Source: Nitrospinaceae bacterium (GTDB lineage: Bacteria; UBA8248). Taken from it: a DNA stretch of 61,948 bases. Position numbers and translations under genes: made by a program. Shown one piece after another: positions 17,121 to 24,407 of this stretch. How positions within the stretch are numbered: the first letter of the stretch is position 1; the number at the start of each line of letters is the position of its first letter. The stretch covers positions 1 through 61,948 of the forward strand of contig JABJAL010000078.1 of assembly GCA_018669005.1 (NCBI GenBank). Reading direction: 5' to 3'. Under the pieces are notes generated by a model, which worked only from the letters and a program-made list of their open reading frames with translations, did no database searches and was not told where the DNA came from.

Positions 17121-17993
17121 CTACATCGTCAATTTCGGCGGCCGGCGGTTTGAGCTGTCCGACATGTAGGTCACCCCGCTGGCGTTGATGTCCAGGTCAA
17201 TCATGAGTTTCGCCAGGCGAATCGAGGCGCTGTAGCCCTCAAGCACGGGCACGTCCCATCCGAGTTCCTTGAGCCCCTTCTTGATGTGGGGCTGAAGCCA
17301 GAAGACCCCTGAGCAGCCCAGCGTGATTACCTCGGCCCCGTCGTGGAGAATAGCCTCGTGGGCTTGCTCAACGGCGATTTCGGCCGCCCGGGTAGGCTCG
17401 CCTGCGCGGTTCTTCGCAAGCTCGCCGCTGAGCTGGGGGAGGTCATCCTGCCCCGGCCGGGGCAGGTGGTAGTCGATGTTGCGTATCGAGGCGCAGCGGT
17501 GTTGAAGCTGGTGGCCGATGATCACATCGCGGTAGTACATGTTGTGCACCCCTGCGACGTCGAGGACAGTGAACTTGTTGCCGAGCATGGTGGCCAGATG
17601 AATCTGCGAGAAGGCGTTGGCGGTGACGACGACGCCGTAGGCGCGGGCGATTTCTCTTGATTCGGCGAAGCCGGGCTCGCCGCCTCCGAGGAGGATGATG
17701 GCGTTGTATTTTCCCGACTCACATGCCTTTCGAATGTTGGGAAGGCGCGCGGCTGCGGCGTAGGTGAACTCCTCGCGGGTCTCGACCGGCCAATCGCCAT
17801 AAGTCGCCAGCTCGCCGGGATGAAGATCCCACTCCACATCCTCAAGGTGGGGGACGATGAACTTGGAGTTCATCAGGCGTTCTTCCTTGGGCAAATCGAT
17901 TGGCACCCCGGTGATGCTCGCGTTGTAGCGAGATTTTTCGGGCAGGCGAAACGGGGGAATGAGTAGGAAGCGGTATCGGGATTTGTCGGTCAT
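17121..17993 (-). CDS. Asp/Glu/hydantoin racemase-superfamily protein
   Basis: The 290-residue protein has the two-lobed fold of the aspartate/glutamate/hydantoin racemase superfamily: VPIDLPKEE-type N-terminus, NAIILLGGGEPGFAESRE, FTVLDVAGVHN and the late GAEVITLGCSGVFWLQP. The C-terminal catalytic cysteine is present (GCSG), but the N-terminal one, usually in a C-x-G-D-P-G context, is replaced by glycine (LGGGEPGF). Racemisation by the two-cysteine mechanism is therefore doubtful; a decarboxylase-, isomerase- or AroM-like role is possible. A decayed second copy of its 3' end lies at 16156-16248. Confidence 0.8.
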   Translation of the reverse strand: MTDKSRYRFLLIPPFRLPEKSRYNASITGVPIDLPKEERLMNSKFIVPHLEDVEWDLHPGELATYGDWPVETREEFTYAAAARLPNIRKACESGKYNAIILLGGGEPGFAESREIARAYGVVVTANAFSQIHLATMLGNKFTVLDVAGVHNMYYRDVIIGHQLQHRCASIRNIDYHLPRPGQDDLPQLSGELAKNRAGEPTRAAEIAVEQAHEAILHDGAEVITLGCSGVFWLQPHIKKGLKELGWDVPVLEGYSASIRLAKLMIDLDINASGVTYMSDSSNRRPPKLTM

Positions 17994-18159
17994 TGTTAAT
18001 TCCTCCGGGTTGTTATCATTTCTAAATCTTGCGGCGATGTGATCGAGACAGAAAAATCTATTTTAGAGTAAAATATCTGATTATTGCTACCCGCATAAAG
18101 AACTGTAGCTGGAGTTCGATGTCCGGCCCGCTGTTGCTTATCCAGACATCCACTAGTAT

Positions 18160-18324
18160 TTGATATCAACTCTAGGAAGTATCCAGGCGGGAGGGCGAGT
18201 ATTCGGCCCCGATGCCGCCTGTCTGGGCGTCATCGGCACCCTTGAGATTGCCGGCAACTTTATCGGGGCCTGCACGTCGATCTATCGTGTTAGGGTGAAA
18301 GAGGCGGGAATCAGGTTGTTCTGA
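18160..18324 (+). pseudogene. Gene remnant with C-terminal tail similar to 18765-18842
   Basis: An open frame from TTG 18160 to TGA 18322-18324 encodes 54 residues, including VFGPDAACLGVIGTLEI and ending FIGACTSIYRVRVKEAG-IRLF. The last 21 residues match 16 of 21 with the short frame on the other side of the CBS gene. No ribosome binding site is seen. I do not recognise the parent family. It is probably the tail of a decayed gene. Confidence 0.45.
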
Positions 18325-18350
18325 GCGCGGCGGCGGAGGAGTGGAGCCAC

Positions 18351-18752
18351 ATGAGGGTGAAAGAAATCATGTCTCGGAAACTTGAATATCTCAACGTCTC
18401 TGACGCGCTTTCCCTGGCCGACGATCTGATGGTTATCCGGAGAATTCGCCACCTGCCGATTATGGATAATGGCGAGCTGGTGGGAATTGTCTCGGATAGG
18501 GATCTCTTGCAGGCGGGACTGGCCATGGCGATGGGATTCAGTAAAAGGACCGAGGAGCGGTTCCTTAGCACGGTGCTTGTGGGCGAGGTAATGACGAGCG
18601 ACGTGATCACCATTGATCAGAATGCGGATGTGAAGAAGGCCGCCCGTATCATGTCGTCAAGAAATATTGGTTGCCTACCCGTGCTGGCCGGAGTGAAACT
18701 CGTTGGCCTCCTGAGCGAAAGCGATATCCTTCGCGTCATCGCCGGGGGGTGA
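18351..18752 (+). CDS. Tandem CBS-domain protein
   Basis: This 133-residue protein is a stand-alone pair of CBS domains. MRVKEIMSRKLEYLNV and LPIMDNGELVGIVSDRDLL form the first; VGEVMTSDVITIDQNAD and LPVLAGVKLVGLLSESDILR form the second. Such Bateman modules bind adenine nucleotides or other ligands. Its partner is not encoded beside it. GGAGGAGTGGAGCC precedes the ATG. It is flanked by two related gene tails. Confidence 0.92.
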   Translation: MRVKEIMSRKLEYLNVSDALSLADDLMVIRRIRHLPIMDNGELVGIVSDRDLLQAGLAMAMGFSKRTEERFLSTVLVGEVMTSDVITIDQNADVKKAARIMSSRNIGCLPVLAGVKLVGLLSESDILRVIAGG

Positions 18753-18764
18753 GGGGGGGCGAAT

Positions 18765-18842
18765 ATGAAAACGCTTTTCATTGGCGCCTGCACCCCGATC
18801 TACATGCTCCAGGTCAAAGTGCTGGGGATTCGGTTGTTCTAG
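18765..18842 (+). pseudogene. 25-codon frame duplicating the tail at 18160-18324
   Basis: ATG 18765 to TAG 18840-18842 encodes MKTLFIGACTPIYMLQV and ends KVLGIRLF. It shares 16 of 21 residues with the end of the remnant at 18160-18324, and both stop at the same point. It is either a short decayed paralogue or a tiny gene; a G-run upstream is a weak ribosome binding site. Confidence 0.4.
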
Positions 18843-18873
18843 TTTTGTGTTAAAAAGTGCCGCTTGAATTTTC

Positions 18874-19974
18874 CTACCAGCTACCGGTATTCGCGCACAT
18901 TCGTCTGACGGCGGTCCACTCGACAGCGCTCATTGGGGGGCGACCCGGGCGGGTTTTGTTCCGCATGGCGGCGATGCGCTTGCTCGCTCCCGGATGGGTG
19001 GAGAAGTACCCCCCTTTGGCGAGATCCGGGGCGTTTTTTTCGAGGCGTTTTAGAAATCGAGAGAGCCCCTTTGAACCCATACCGGCTCGGTTGAGCATGT
19101 CGACGGCCTCGCCGTCTGATTCAAGCTCGGCCTCTCTGGTGAAGGAGAGGTGAAGAAGTTTTTTTGCAAACTCACCGCCCGAGGCAGCCAGTGCCGAGGG
19201 ATCACCGGTTATGGCGGCGAATAAAATGGCGAGCCCTCCCTGGCGAAGCAGCGATTTCTCGGGGTGGCGCAGCCGGGCATGGCCCATCTCATGGGCAAGA
19301 ACGCCTGCGAACTCCTCTGGCGTCCGGGTGTTGCGGAAGAGGCCATCGAAAATGCCGATATAGCCGCCCGGCGCTGTGAAGGCGTTCGAAATCTTTGAGC
19401 GGAAAACGCGAATTCTTATCGGATTTTTAAATTCTCGTCCGGCGGCGAGCCGACCCACAAGAAAGGCCAGCGCTTCATCGCCCTCAGGAGAGCGGCAGGT
19501 GGCGTACTGCGTGCCGAGAGCAGCCATCACCCCGGCGCCGAAGGTGCGTTCGACCTTGGGCGGGATATATTCGGAAAGGCGGTCCACCGCCCAGGGCAGG
19601 GCGGCGGCAAGCGCCGCGATCATTATGCCGACGATGGCGACAAGGATGCCCGCCCAGGTGGCGATGCGCCGCCGCCAGGACCAGCGCCCGCTAGTGCCCG
19701 AAAGGCCCGGAAGGGCAGCAAGGATTTCCTGGCCTTTGAAGGTTAGCAGCGCCTCGCCCCTTGCAGTGTGGGAGATGCGCACCGGTTGATCGCCTCGGTA
19801 AATCTCTCCCGCGAGGCGGAGCCCCTCGATGGGCCACTCGTCAACGGTGGCACCGCCGGTCGCACCACCGACCGCGCCACCTTCATCGACAATGAGGAGG
19901 CGGTTCATCGTCACGCTCACGCGAACATCGCGCCGGGCCGCCGATTTTCCGTCGTTATAGGTTCCCTCGAACAA
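18874..19974 (-). CDS. M48-family membrane metalloprotease
   Basis: The 366-residue protein has an N-terminal beta-rich domain (GTYNDGKSAARRDVRVSV to about residue 90), one membrane segment at about 104-127, and a C-terminal M48 peptidase domain with LAHEMGHARLRHP (HExxH at 228-232) and FTREAELESDGEAVDML for the third ligand. I chose TTG 19974, which follows AAGGA and comes just after the stop of the DUF898 gene; the longer frame into that gene is an artefact. The active site should face the periplasm or cytoplasm depending on topology, which I cannot fix. It is probably co-transcribed with the DUF898 gene, a common pairing. Confidence 0.88.
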   Translation of the reverse strand: MFEGTYNDGKSAARRDVRVSVTMNRLLIVDEGGAVGGATGGATVDEWPIEGLRLAGEIYRGDQPVRISHTARGEALLTFKGQEILAALPGLSGTSGRWSWRRRIATWAGILVAIVGIMIAALAAALPWAVDRLSEYIPPKVERTFGAGVMAALGTQYATCRSPEGDEALAFLVGRLAAGREFKNPIRIRVFRSKISNAFTAPGGYIGIFDGLFRNTRTPEEFAGVLAHEMGHARLRHPEKSLLRQGGLAILFAAITGDPSALAASGGEFAKKLLHLSFTREAELESDGEAVDMLNRAGMGSKGLSRFLKRLEKNAPDLAKGGYFSTHPGASKRIAAMRNKTRPGRPPMSAVEWTAVRRMCANTGSW

Positions 19975-19979
19975 TTTTT

Positions 19980-20972
19980 CTAAATCCTTCCAAGACCGAG
20001 GAAGCTTCCGCTCATGCCGAATATTTCGGCCAGCCCCTCGCCCGAACTCGGGGCCGCCTCCTGGCTCTGGAGAATGCTCTCGTAGTCTATCTCGCCCCGT
20101 ATTTCGAGGTGCGTGAAGAGGAAACGGAAGTTTCGGAGAATCACCCAGGGATATCCCAGCCCGAAGGTAACTATCGAGATGAGAAAATTGCCGGACCGGA
20201 GCCAAAAAAGTTGGCCCCAGGTATACCCAATCGTAAACTTTAAGTCCTCGCGCTGGGTGTGCGCGGCGACATAGGCGGCCTCCCGCGCTCCGTACCAAAA
20301 CCAGATGAGCCCGAGGGTGGGTATTGTGAGCAGATAGCTCAGAAGGAACTGGCCGAATAGCTCCCCCCCTGAGCCGTTGTAGGCAAAGGGCGTTGTTCCA
20401 AAGTGGGTGCGGTTGATTTTGTAGCTAAGGAGGATGTGCCGCCGGTAGGGCCAGTAGAGCCCTAATGTCAGGATGACGATGAAACCAAGCCCCATGGCGC
20501 GTACGGCGTAGCCAACGGCCGAGCCCCCTTGGCCAAAGCGGATGCTTCGCCACCTTGTTCGACTCAACAGATAGCCCCGTGCGGTGTAGCCAGCGACGGC
20601 GGCAAGGAACTGGCTTACCAGGTAAACGAGCAAGGTCGAGGAGATAAAGAGAAGGCCGACGGGCCCCTCGGTTCCAAGATAGAGAGCCAGGGCCAGGATA
20701 AGGAGCAGGATGACGACGATGGCCGCCTTGAGGAAGCCAACGAAAAGATTTCCGCCCGTGCCCGTGTACTCAAACCGGTCGCCCTCTAGGCTTTGATGGC
20801 TCCAGAGATATTCTCTTATCCGCGTTTTCCCCCAGAAATGATAAATGCTGAGCGTCACCCACTTGAGGGCGGTGTTGACCAGATGGATGAGGAACAGGTC
20901 CCCGAGATTACCCAACTGGCGCATCTCAAGGCGAGGCTGCTCCTCGGGGGCGGGGGTGTTGATCGTCTCCAT
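19980..20972 (-). CDS. DUF898 (YjgN-family) multi-pass membrane protein
   Basis: The 330-residue protein is a YjgN/DUF898 membrane protein with about six hydrophobic segments. It shows the family repeats: LIHLVNTALKWVTLSIYHFWGKTR, reported here in pieces as LKWVTLSIYHFWGKTR, then EYTGTGGNLFVGF, and a second copy with YNGSGGELFGQFLLSY. ATG 20972 follows AAGGAG. The family function is unknown. It lies five bases upstream of the M48 protease gene, so the two proteins probably work together in the envelope. Confidence 0.9.
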   Translation of the reverse strand: METINTPAPEEQPRLEMRQLGNLGDLFLIHLVNTALKWVTLSIYHFWGKTRIREYLWSHQSLEGDRFEYTGTGGNLFVGFLKAAIVVILLLILALALYLGTEGPVGLLFISSTLLVYLVSQFLAAVAGYTARGYLLSRTRWRSIRFGQGGSAVGYAVRAMGLGFIVILTLGLYWPYRRHILLSYKINRTHFGTTPFAYNGSGGELFGQFLLSYLLTIPTLGLIWFWYGAREAAYVAAHTQREDLKFTIGYTWGQLFWLRSGNFLISIVTFGLGYPWVILRNFRFLFTHLEIRGEIDYESILQSQEAAPSSGEGLAEIFGMSGSFLGLGRI

Positions 20973-21132
20973 TTCCTGCTCCTTAAGTTGCAATACCTCT
21001 ACCACATATGACTGTCTGCGCCATGGTATCGCGATGTCCAGGTATTTGGGGTTGGACCACCGCAGGCGGAAGGGTAGTATACCGGAGCTATAGTTGGGTA
21101 GGGCAAATGTCAATTCGCAAGAGGAGCCCCAA

Positions 21133-21759
21133 GTGAAACTTATTGTCGGCGTTACGGGTGCCTCGGGCTCGATATACGGCGCGCGCCTGATAAAGGTTCT
21201 GGGCGAGGCATATCCGGAGGTGGAGAGCCACCTAGTTGTTAGCCGGGCCGGGCGCCGGGTCCTCCGGCACGAGACCGACTACGATCTTGAGGATCTCGCC
21301 CGTTGGGCCGACTTCACGCATCCCGAGGCCGACATTGGAGCCGAGCCTGCCAGTGGCAGCGCCGGTTTCGACGCCATGGTAATTGCGCCTTGTTCGGTGA
21401 AAACCCTTGGGCAGATCGCCGCCGGAATTGGGGACACGCTTGTAGGTCGGGCTGCGGATGTCATCCTTAAAGAGAGGAAAAAGCTTGTGCTCCTCGTGCG
21501 CGAGATGCCGCTCTCGGCAATTCATCTCGAGAACATGCTCAAGCTCTCACGCCTGGGCGTGATGATTTTGCCGGCCTCGCCCGGTTTTTATTTTCATCCC
21601 GCGTCTATCGATGACCTCGTTGATCACGTCGTGGGCAAAACGCTGAACGCCCTTGGTCTTGAGCAGAATCTTTTTGAAAAATGGCGGGGCCAAGACTCGC
21701 GGGGACAAAGCAGTGCTGTCCTGGACGAAAGAGACATCGGAGACGAGTCGGTCAATTGA
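21133..21759 (+). CDS. ubiX: UbiX-family flavin prenyltransferase
   Basis: The 208-residue product is a UbiX/Pad1 flavin prenyltransferase, which makes prenylated FMN for UbiD-type decarboxylases. It has VGVTGASGSIYGARL at the start, VIAPCSVKTLGQIAAGIGD in the middle and LVLLVREMPLSAIHLENM, then PASPGFYFHP, near the end. I chose GTG 21133 because GAGGAG lies upstream and the conserved N-terminus starts there. No UbiD gene is in the window. The stop overlaps the first of several GTCA/TGAC inverted half-sites. Confidence 0.93.
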   Translation: MKLIVGVTGASGSIYGARLIKVLGEAYPEVESHLVVSRAGRRVLRHETDYDLEDLARWADFTHPEADIGAEPASGSAGFDAMVIAPCSVKTLGQIAAGIGDTLVGRAADVILKERKKLVLLVREMPLSAIHLENMLKLSRLGVMILPASPGFYFHPASIDDLVDHVVGKTLNALGLEQNLFEKWRGQDSRGQSSAVLDERDIGDESVN

Positions 21760-21845
21760 CGAGAGTCAGTATCTGACACCAGTCAGTATTTGGCAGCATT
21801 CAATGTCTGACGGCTGTCAGCCTCTTGCGAGAGTCATCGTTTGAC
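21751..21845. promoter_or_regulatory. Cluster of GTCA/TGAC inverted half-sites
   Basis: Within 95 bp, several short inverted repeats share GTCA and TGAC: GTCAATTGAC (21751-21760, perfect), GTCAGTATCTGAC (21765-21777), GTCAGTATTTGGC (21782-21794, decayed right arm), CTGACGGCTGTCAG (21807-21820, arms reversed) and GTCATCGTTTGAC (21833-21845). They lie between convergent genes (ubiX and a binding-protein gene), so a decayed repeat or a protein-binding array is as likely as an operator. Confidence 0.4.
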
Positions 21846-21872
21846 GGACCAAGGTAATGTGAGGGTTTTTAC

Positions 21873-22916
21873 TCACTTCTTTTTAGAATTTTCTGATTCT
21901 AAATGTTCTTTCTTTTTTTTGGCCATCGAAACCATTGCCCGTATCCGGGACAATATTTTTTTTTCGTTAGCAAGAAGTGCCCCCCAGTCGGGTGCGAGCC
22001 GCTTGAGCTGACCCAGGGCAGGGCGCCCTTCGGGTGGGGCGATGTCCCCCCGCGCTGCGTAGAGTCCGCCCCTGCGAATAATCTGTTGCGCTTGTCTTGA
22101 GGTAAGGAAATCCATCAGGCGCCTCGCGCCTCGTAGGGGACCCACGCCAAGATTCGTGTTCTCTTTTTTCAGGATGCCAGCGGGTCCCGTGATGGTGACG
22201 GCGCCCTCGGCGGGCCAGGTGATGTGGATGGCCGGGTCCCGTTTTTTGAGAGGGTAGGCGATGAAGTCGGCGAGGATGGTGGCGGCCGCTATTTTTTCGT
22301 CGAGGGCTTTGGCTGCCTCGCCAAAGGAGTCGGTCAAAAGGGGGCTGCTTGCAAGTAGACGGCTTACGAAGCGCCATCCCAGGGCAGGAGTTTGTTGCCA
22401 GGCAAAGATGCCAGCCAAGCTAGCACCTGATTTTTCTGGAGATGGCATAGCGAGGCGAAGTGGCGCATTCCTCCTGGTGGAAAGGCTGGTGAGGTCATCC
22501 CAGTTTTTCGGTGACCGAAATCCTGGACGGGGTTTATAGGTGATAATGAGATGCATGATTCGAATGGCATGGAACGCGCCTCCCGAATCCTTGAGATCAG
22601 TCGGTATCGATGCCGCGCCGGGCGGCGAGTAGGGGACAAGCCGCCCGGCTTTTTTATAAGCGATGAACTGGGAGGTGTCTCCTGCCCATATGACGTCTGC
22701 TAGAGGGCGGCCCGCGCTCCATTCATCCGTGAGCCTTCGGTTGACCGTGCTCGCTCTGGCGCGAAAAACACGGAGCGCCAGATTCGGGTTCGCTTTCGCA
22801 AAGCTCTTTTTGAGTGGTTTGAGCAGAGAACTTGGCACTGAAGTGTAGAGGAGAACGCTTCTTTGCGCCGAGGCTGAGACCGAGAACAGCCCCAGAGTAA
22901 ATGTCAGTATAAACAA
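21873..22916 (-). CDS. Periplasmic Fe(III)-type ABC transporter substrate-binding protein
   Basis: The 347-residue protein is an extracellular solute-binding protein of the iron/AfuA-FutA type. It has a signal peptide, then VLLYTSVPSSLLKPLKKSF, RRLTDEWSAGRPLADVIWAG and LGVGPLRGARRLMDFLTS. The frame gives TTG 22916, but this leaves a signal peptide without basic residues and without a nearby ribosome binding site. In-frame ATT 22937 or ATC 22934 would add IKPFKS and sit behind GGAGAG. No permease or ATPase lies beside it, so it is an orphan binding protein. The ligand (iron, or a small organic or phosphonate) is open. Confidence 0.8.
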   Translation of the reverse strand: MFILTFTLGLFSVSASAQRSVLLYTSVPSSLLKPLKKSFAKANPNLALRVFRARASTVNRRLTDEWSAGRPLADVIWAGDTSQFIAYKKAGRLVPYSPPGAASIPTDLKDSGGAFHAIRIMHLIITYKPRPGFRSPKNWDDLTSLSTRRNAPLRLAMPSPEKSGASLAGIFAWQQTPALGWRFVSRLLASSPLLTDSFGEAAKALDEKIAAATILADFIAYPLKKRDPAIHITWPAEGAVTITGPAGILKKENTNLGVGPLRGARRLMDFLTSRQAQQIIRRGGLYAARGDIAPPEGRPALGQLKRLAPDWGALLANEKKILSRIRAMVSMAKKKKEHLESENSKKK

Positions 22917-23293
22917 CGACTTGAATGGCTTGATAATGCTCTCTCCGCTTGTATTAGTCTCGGGCGTCCCAGGGGCGGGATGAGCGCTATTCTGGACTCA
23001 AGATTATCCATGGGGCAAGTGGCGGCAGGCGAAATGAATGACCTGCGCGACTATATATATATAAGTAAAATCCTTGAAATAAGGCGCATTATTGGTCTAA
23101 TCATTTTAGAAAACCTTCATCATTTCGGACAAAGATTGTTGATTTCAACCGCTCGTTTCGTTATCATTTTAAAACCATAAGTTAAACTGAAAGGTTGAAT
23201 TTCAAGTCAAGGGGTTAATTGCCTCTCATCCATTTTGGATGGGACTTGCTACTTGGTGGGGTATATCCCTGCTCTTACTAGAGGAGATTCAAG
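22917..23293. other. Divergent intergenic region
   Basis: This 377-bp gap separates two divergent binding-protein genes and so should hold both promoters. It contains a TA-repeat tract (23051-23062) and a small hairpin CATCC/GGATG (23227-23241) in the leader of the TAXI gene. The short frame starting at 22980 has no coding character. Confidence 0.45.
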
Positions 23294-24280
23294 ATGCGTG
23301 GAATTCGTAAAGCGGTGGTTATGTTGACCGCAGTATTTGTCGTTGTGGCCCTGGCAGCCCCGGGTGCCATGGCGGCTCGAGTGAAGACATCTGTGGCGAG
23401 CGCCGGCCCCGGTGCGGCGGCCTACGTGATTTGGGGCGGCCTGGCCGCATTGATTTCCAAGGAATCGAAGACGGTCGAAATGAGCAACCTCACAACGCGT
23501 GGTGCGGTCGAGGACATCCGGTTGGTTGAGTCCGGCAAGGCCGAGTTCGCGCTCGGCGTCGCGACGCTCTTGGACCTGGCCATCAAGGGCAAGAAAATGT
23601 TCAAAAAGCCCTATAAAAACCAGTGTGGTGTTGGGCCCGGAACCGCCTCGTTGTTCCATATCGGGGTTAAGAAAAGCTCGGGCATCAAGACCCTCCAGGA
23701 TCTCAATGGCAAGCGCGTCAGCTTCGCCAAGAAGGGCAGCAGCACGCACTTCATGACGCGGACCATCGTAAAGCTGGCCGGCATCAAGGTGCGCGAGGAG
23801 AATCTGGGCTGGAACGTCGCCGCCGACGCCGTGAAAGACAACCGGCTCGACGCCTTCACGATTCCGAACCCGGTGCCCTCGCCGGCGTTCGTTAAATTCT
23901 CCACCGCCCAGCCTATTTCGCTTCTTCCTGTGGACGGCGAAGTCCTCAAGAAGATGCTGACCATGAACAAGGCCTATTTCCCGATTACCGTTCCGGCAAA
24001 TTCCTATGATGGGCAGGACAAACCTGTTCCCACCATCGGCTACACGGCCTGGACGGTCGCCGGCTGCAAGGTTCCTGCAGACGTGGTGTATGAAGTGACG
24101 CGCCTGAACTACTCGGCGAAGGGCAAGCAGTTCCTTCTCCGGGTGCATAAGGGTTGGGCCACCGGCTTCAAAATTTCGCCCGCGCTCGACCAGATGGGTG
24201 CCATCAACATGAAGGTCCATCCGGGCGCCGCTCGCTATTGGAAAGAGCAGGGCCACAAAATTCCTGCCAACATTCAATAA
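23294..24280 (+). CDS. TAXI-family TRAP transporter solute-binding protein
   Basis: This 328-residue protein is the periplasmic binding protein of a TAXI-type TRAP transporter. A clear signal peptide ends near GAMAARVKT; the TAXI core includes AAYVIWGGLAALISKES, DLNGKRVSFAKKGSSTH and TIGYTAWTVAGCKVPADVVY. It captures its ligand, probably a carboxylate or amino-acid-like compound, for the fused permease encoded 128 bp downstream. GAGGAG precedes the ATG. A strong hairpin terminator directly after the stop should give more binding protein than permease. Confidence 0.93.
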   Translation: MRGIRKAVVMLTAVFVVVALAAPGAMAARVKTSVASAGPGAAAYVIWGGLAALISKESKTVEMSNLTTRGAVEDIRLVESGKAEFALGVATLLDLAIKGKKMFKKPYKNQCGVGPGTASLFHIGVKKSSGIKTLQDLNGKRVSFAKKGSSTHFMTRTIVKLAGIKVREENLGWNVAADAVKDNRLDAFTIPNPVPSPAFVKFSTAQPISLLPVDGEVLKKMLTMNKAYFPITVPANSYDGQDKPVPTIGYTAWTVAGCKVPADVVYEVTRLNYSAKGKQFLLRVHKGWATGFKISPALDQMGAINMKVHPGAARYWKEQGHKIPANIQ

Positions 24281-24293
24281 AGATTGTTTGATT

Positions 24294-24341
24294 GCATCTT
24301 TCCGGGAAGGCTTTGGCCTTCTCGGAAAGATGCGGTTTTTT
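24294..24341 (+). terminator. Strong intrinsic terminator/attenuator between SBP and permease
   Basis: GCATCTTTCCGGGAAGGC (24294-24311) pairs with 24316-24333 in an 18-bp stem with one mismatch and a TTTG loop; six Ts follow (24336-24341). It lies inside the TRAP operon, so partial read-through would set the SBP-to-permease ratio. Confidence 0.9.
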
Positions 24342-24407
24342 GTTTGTCCTTAAAATATTATTGACCCTCAAGCCGAAGGGGCCTCACGGCTTCTCCTGGA
24401 TAAATAT

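Noticed and set aside
22980-23180. 66-codon frame in the divergent promoter region
   Set aside because: No ribosome binding site and contains a TA-repeat tract.
23249-24277. Long minus-strand frame opposite the TAXI gene
   Set aside because: It is the antisense of a clear TRAP binding protein and has no recognisable features.
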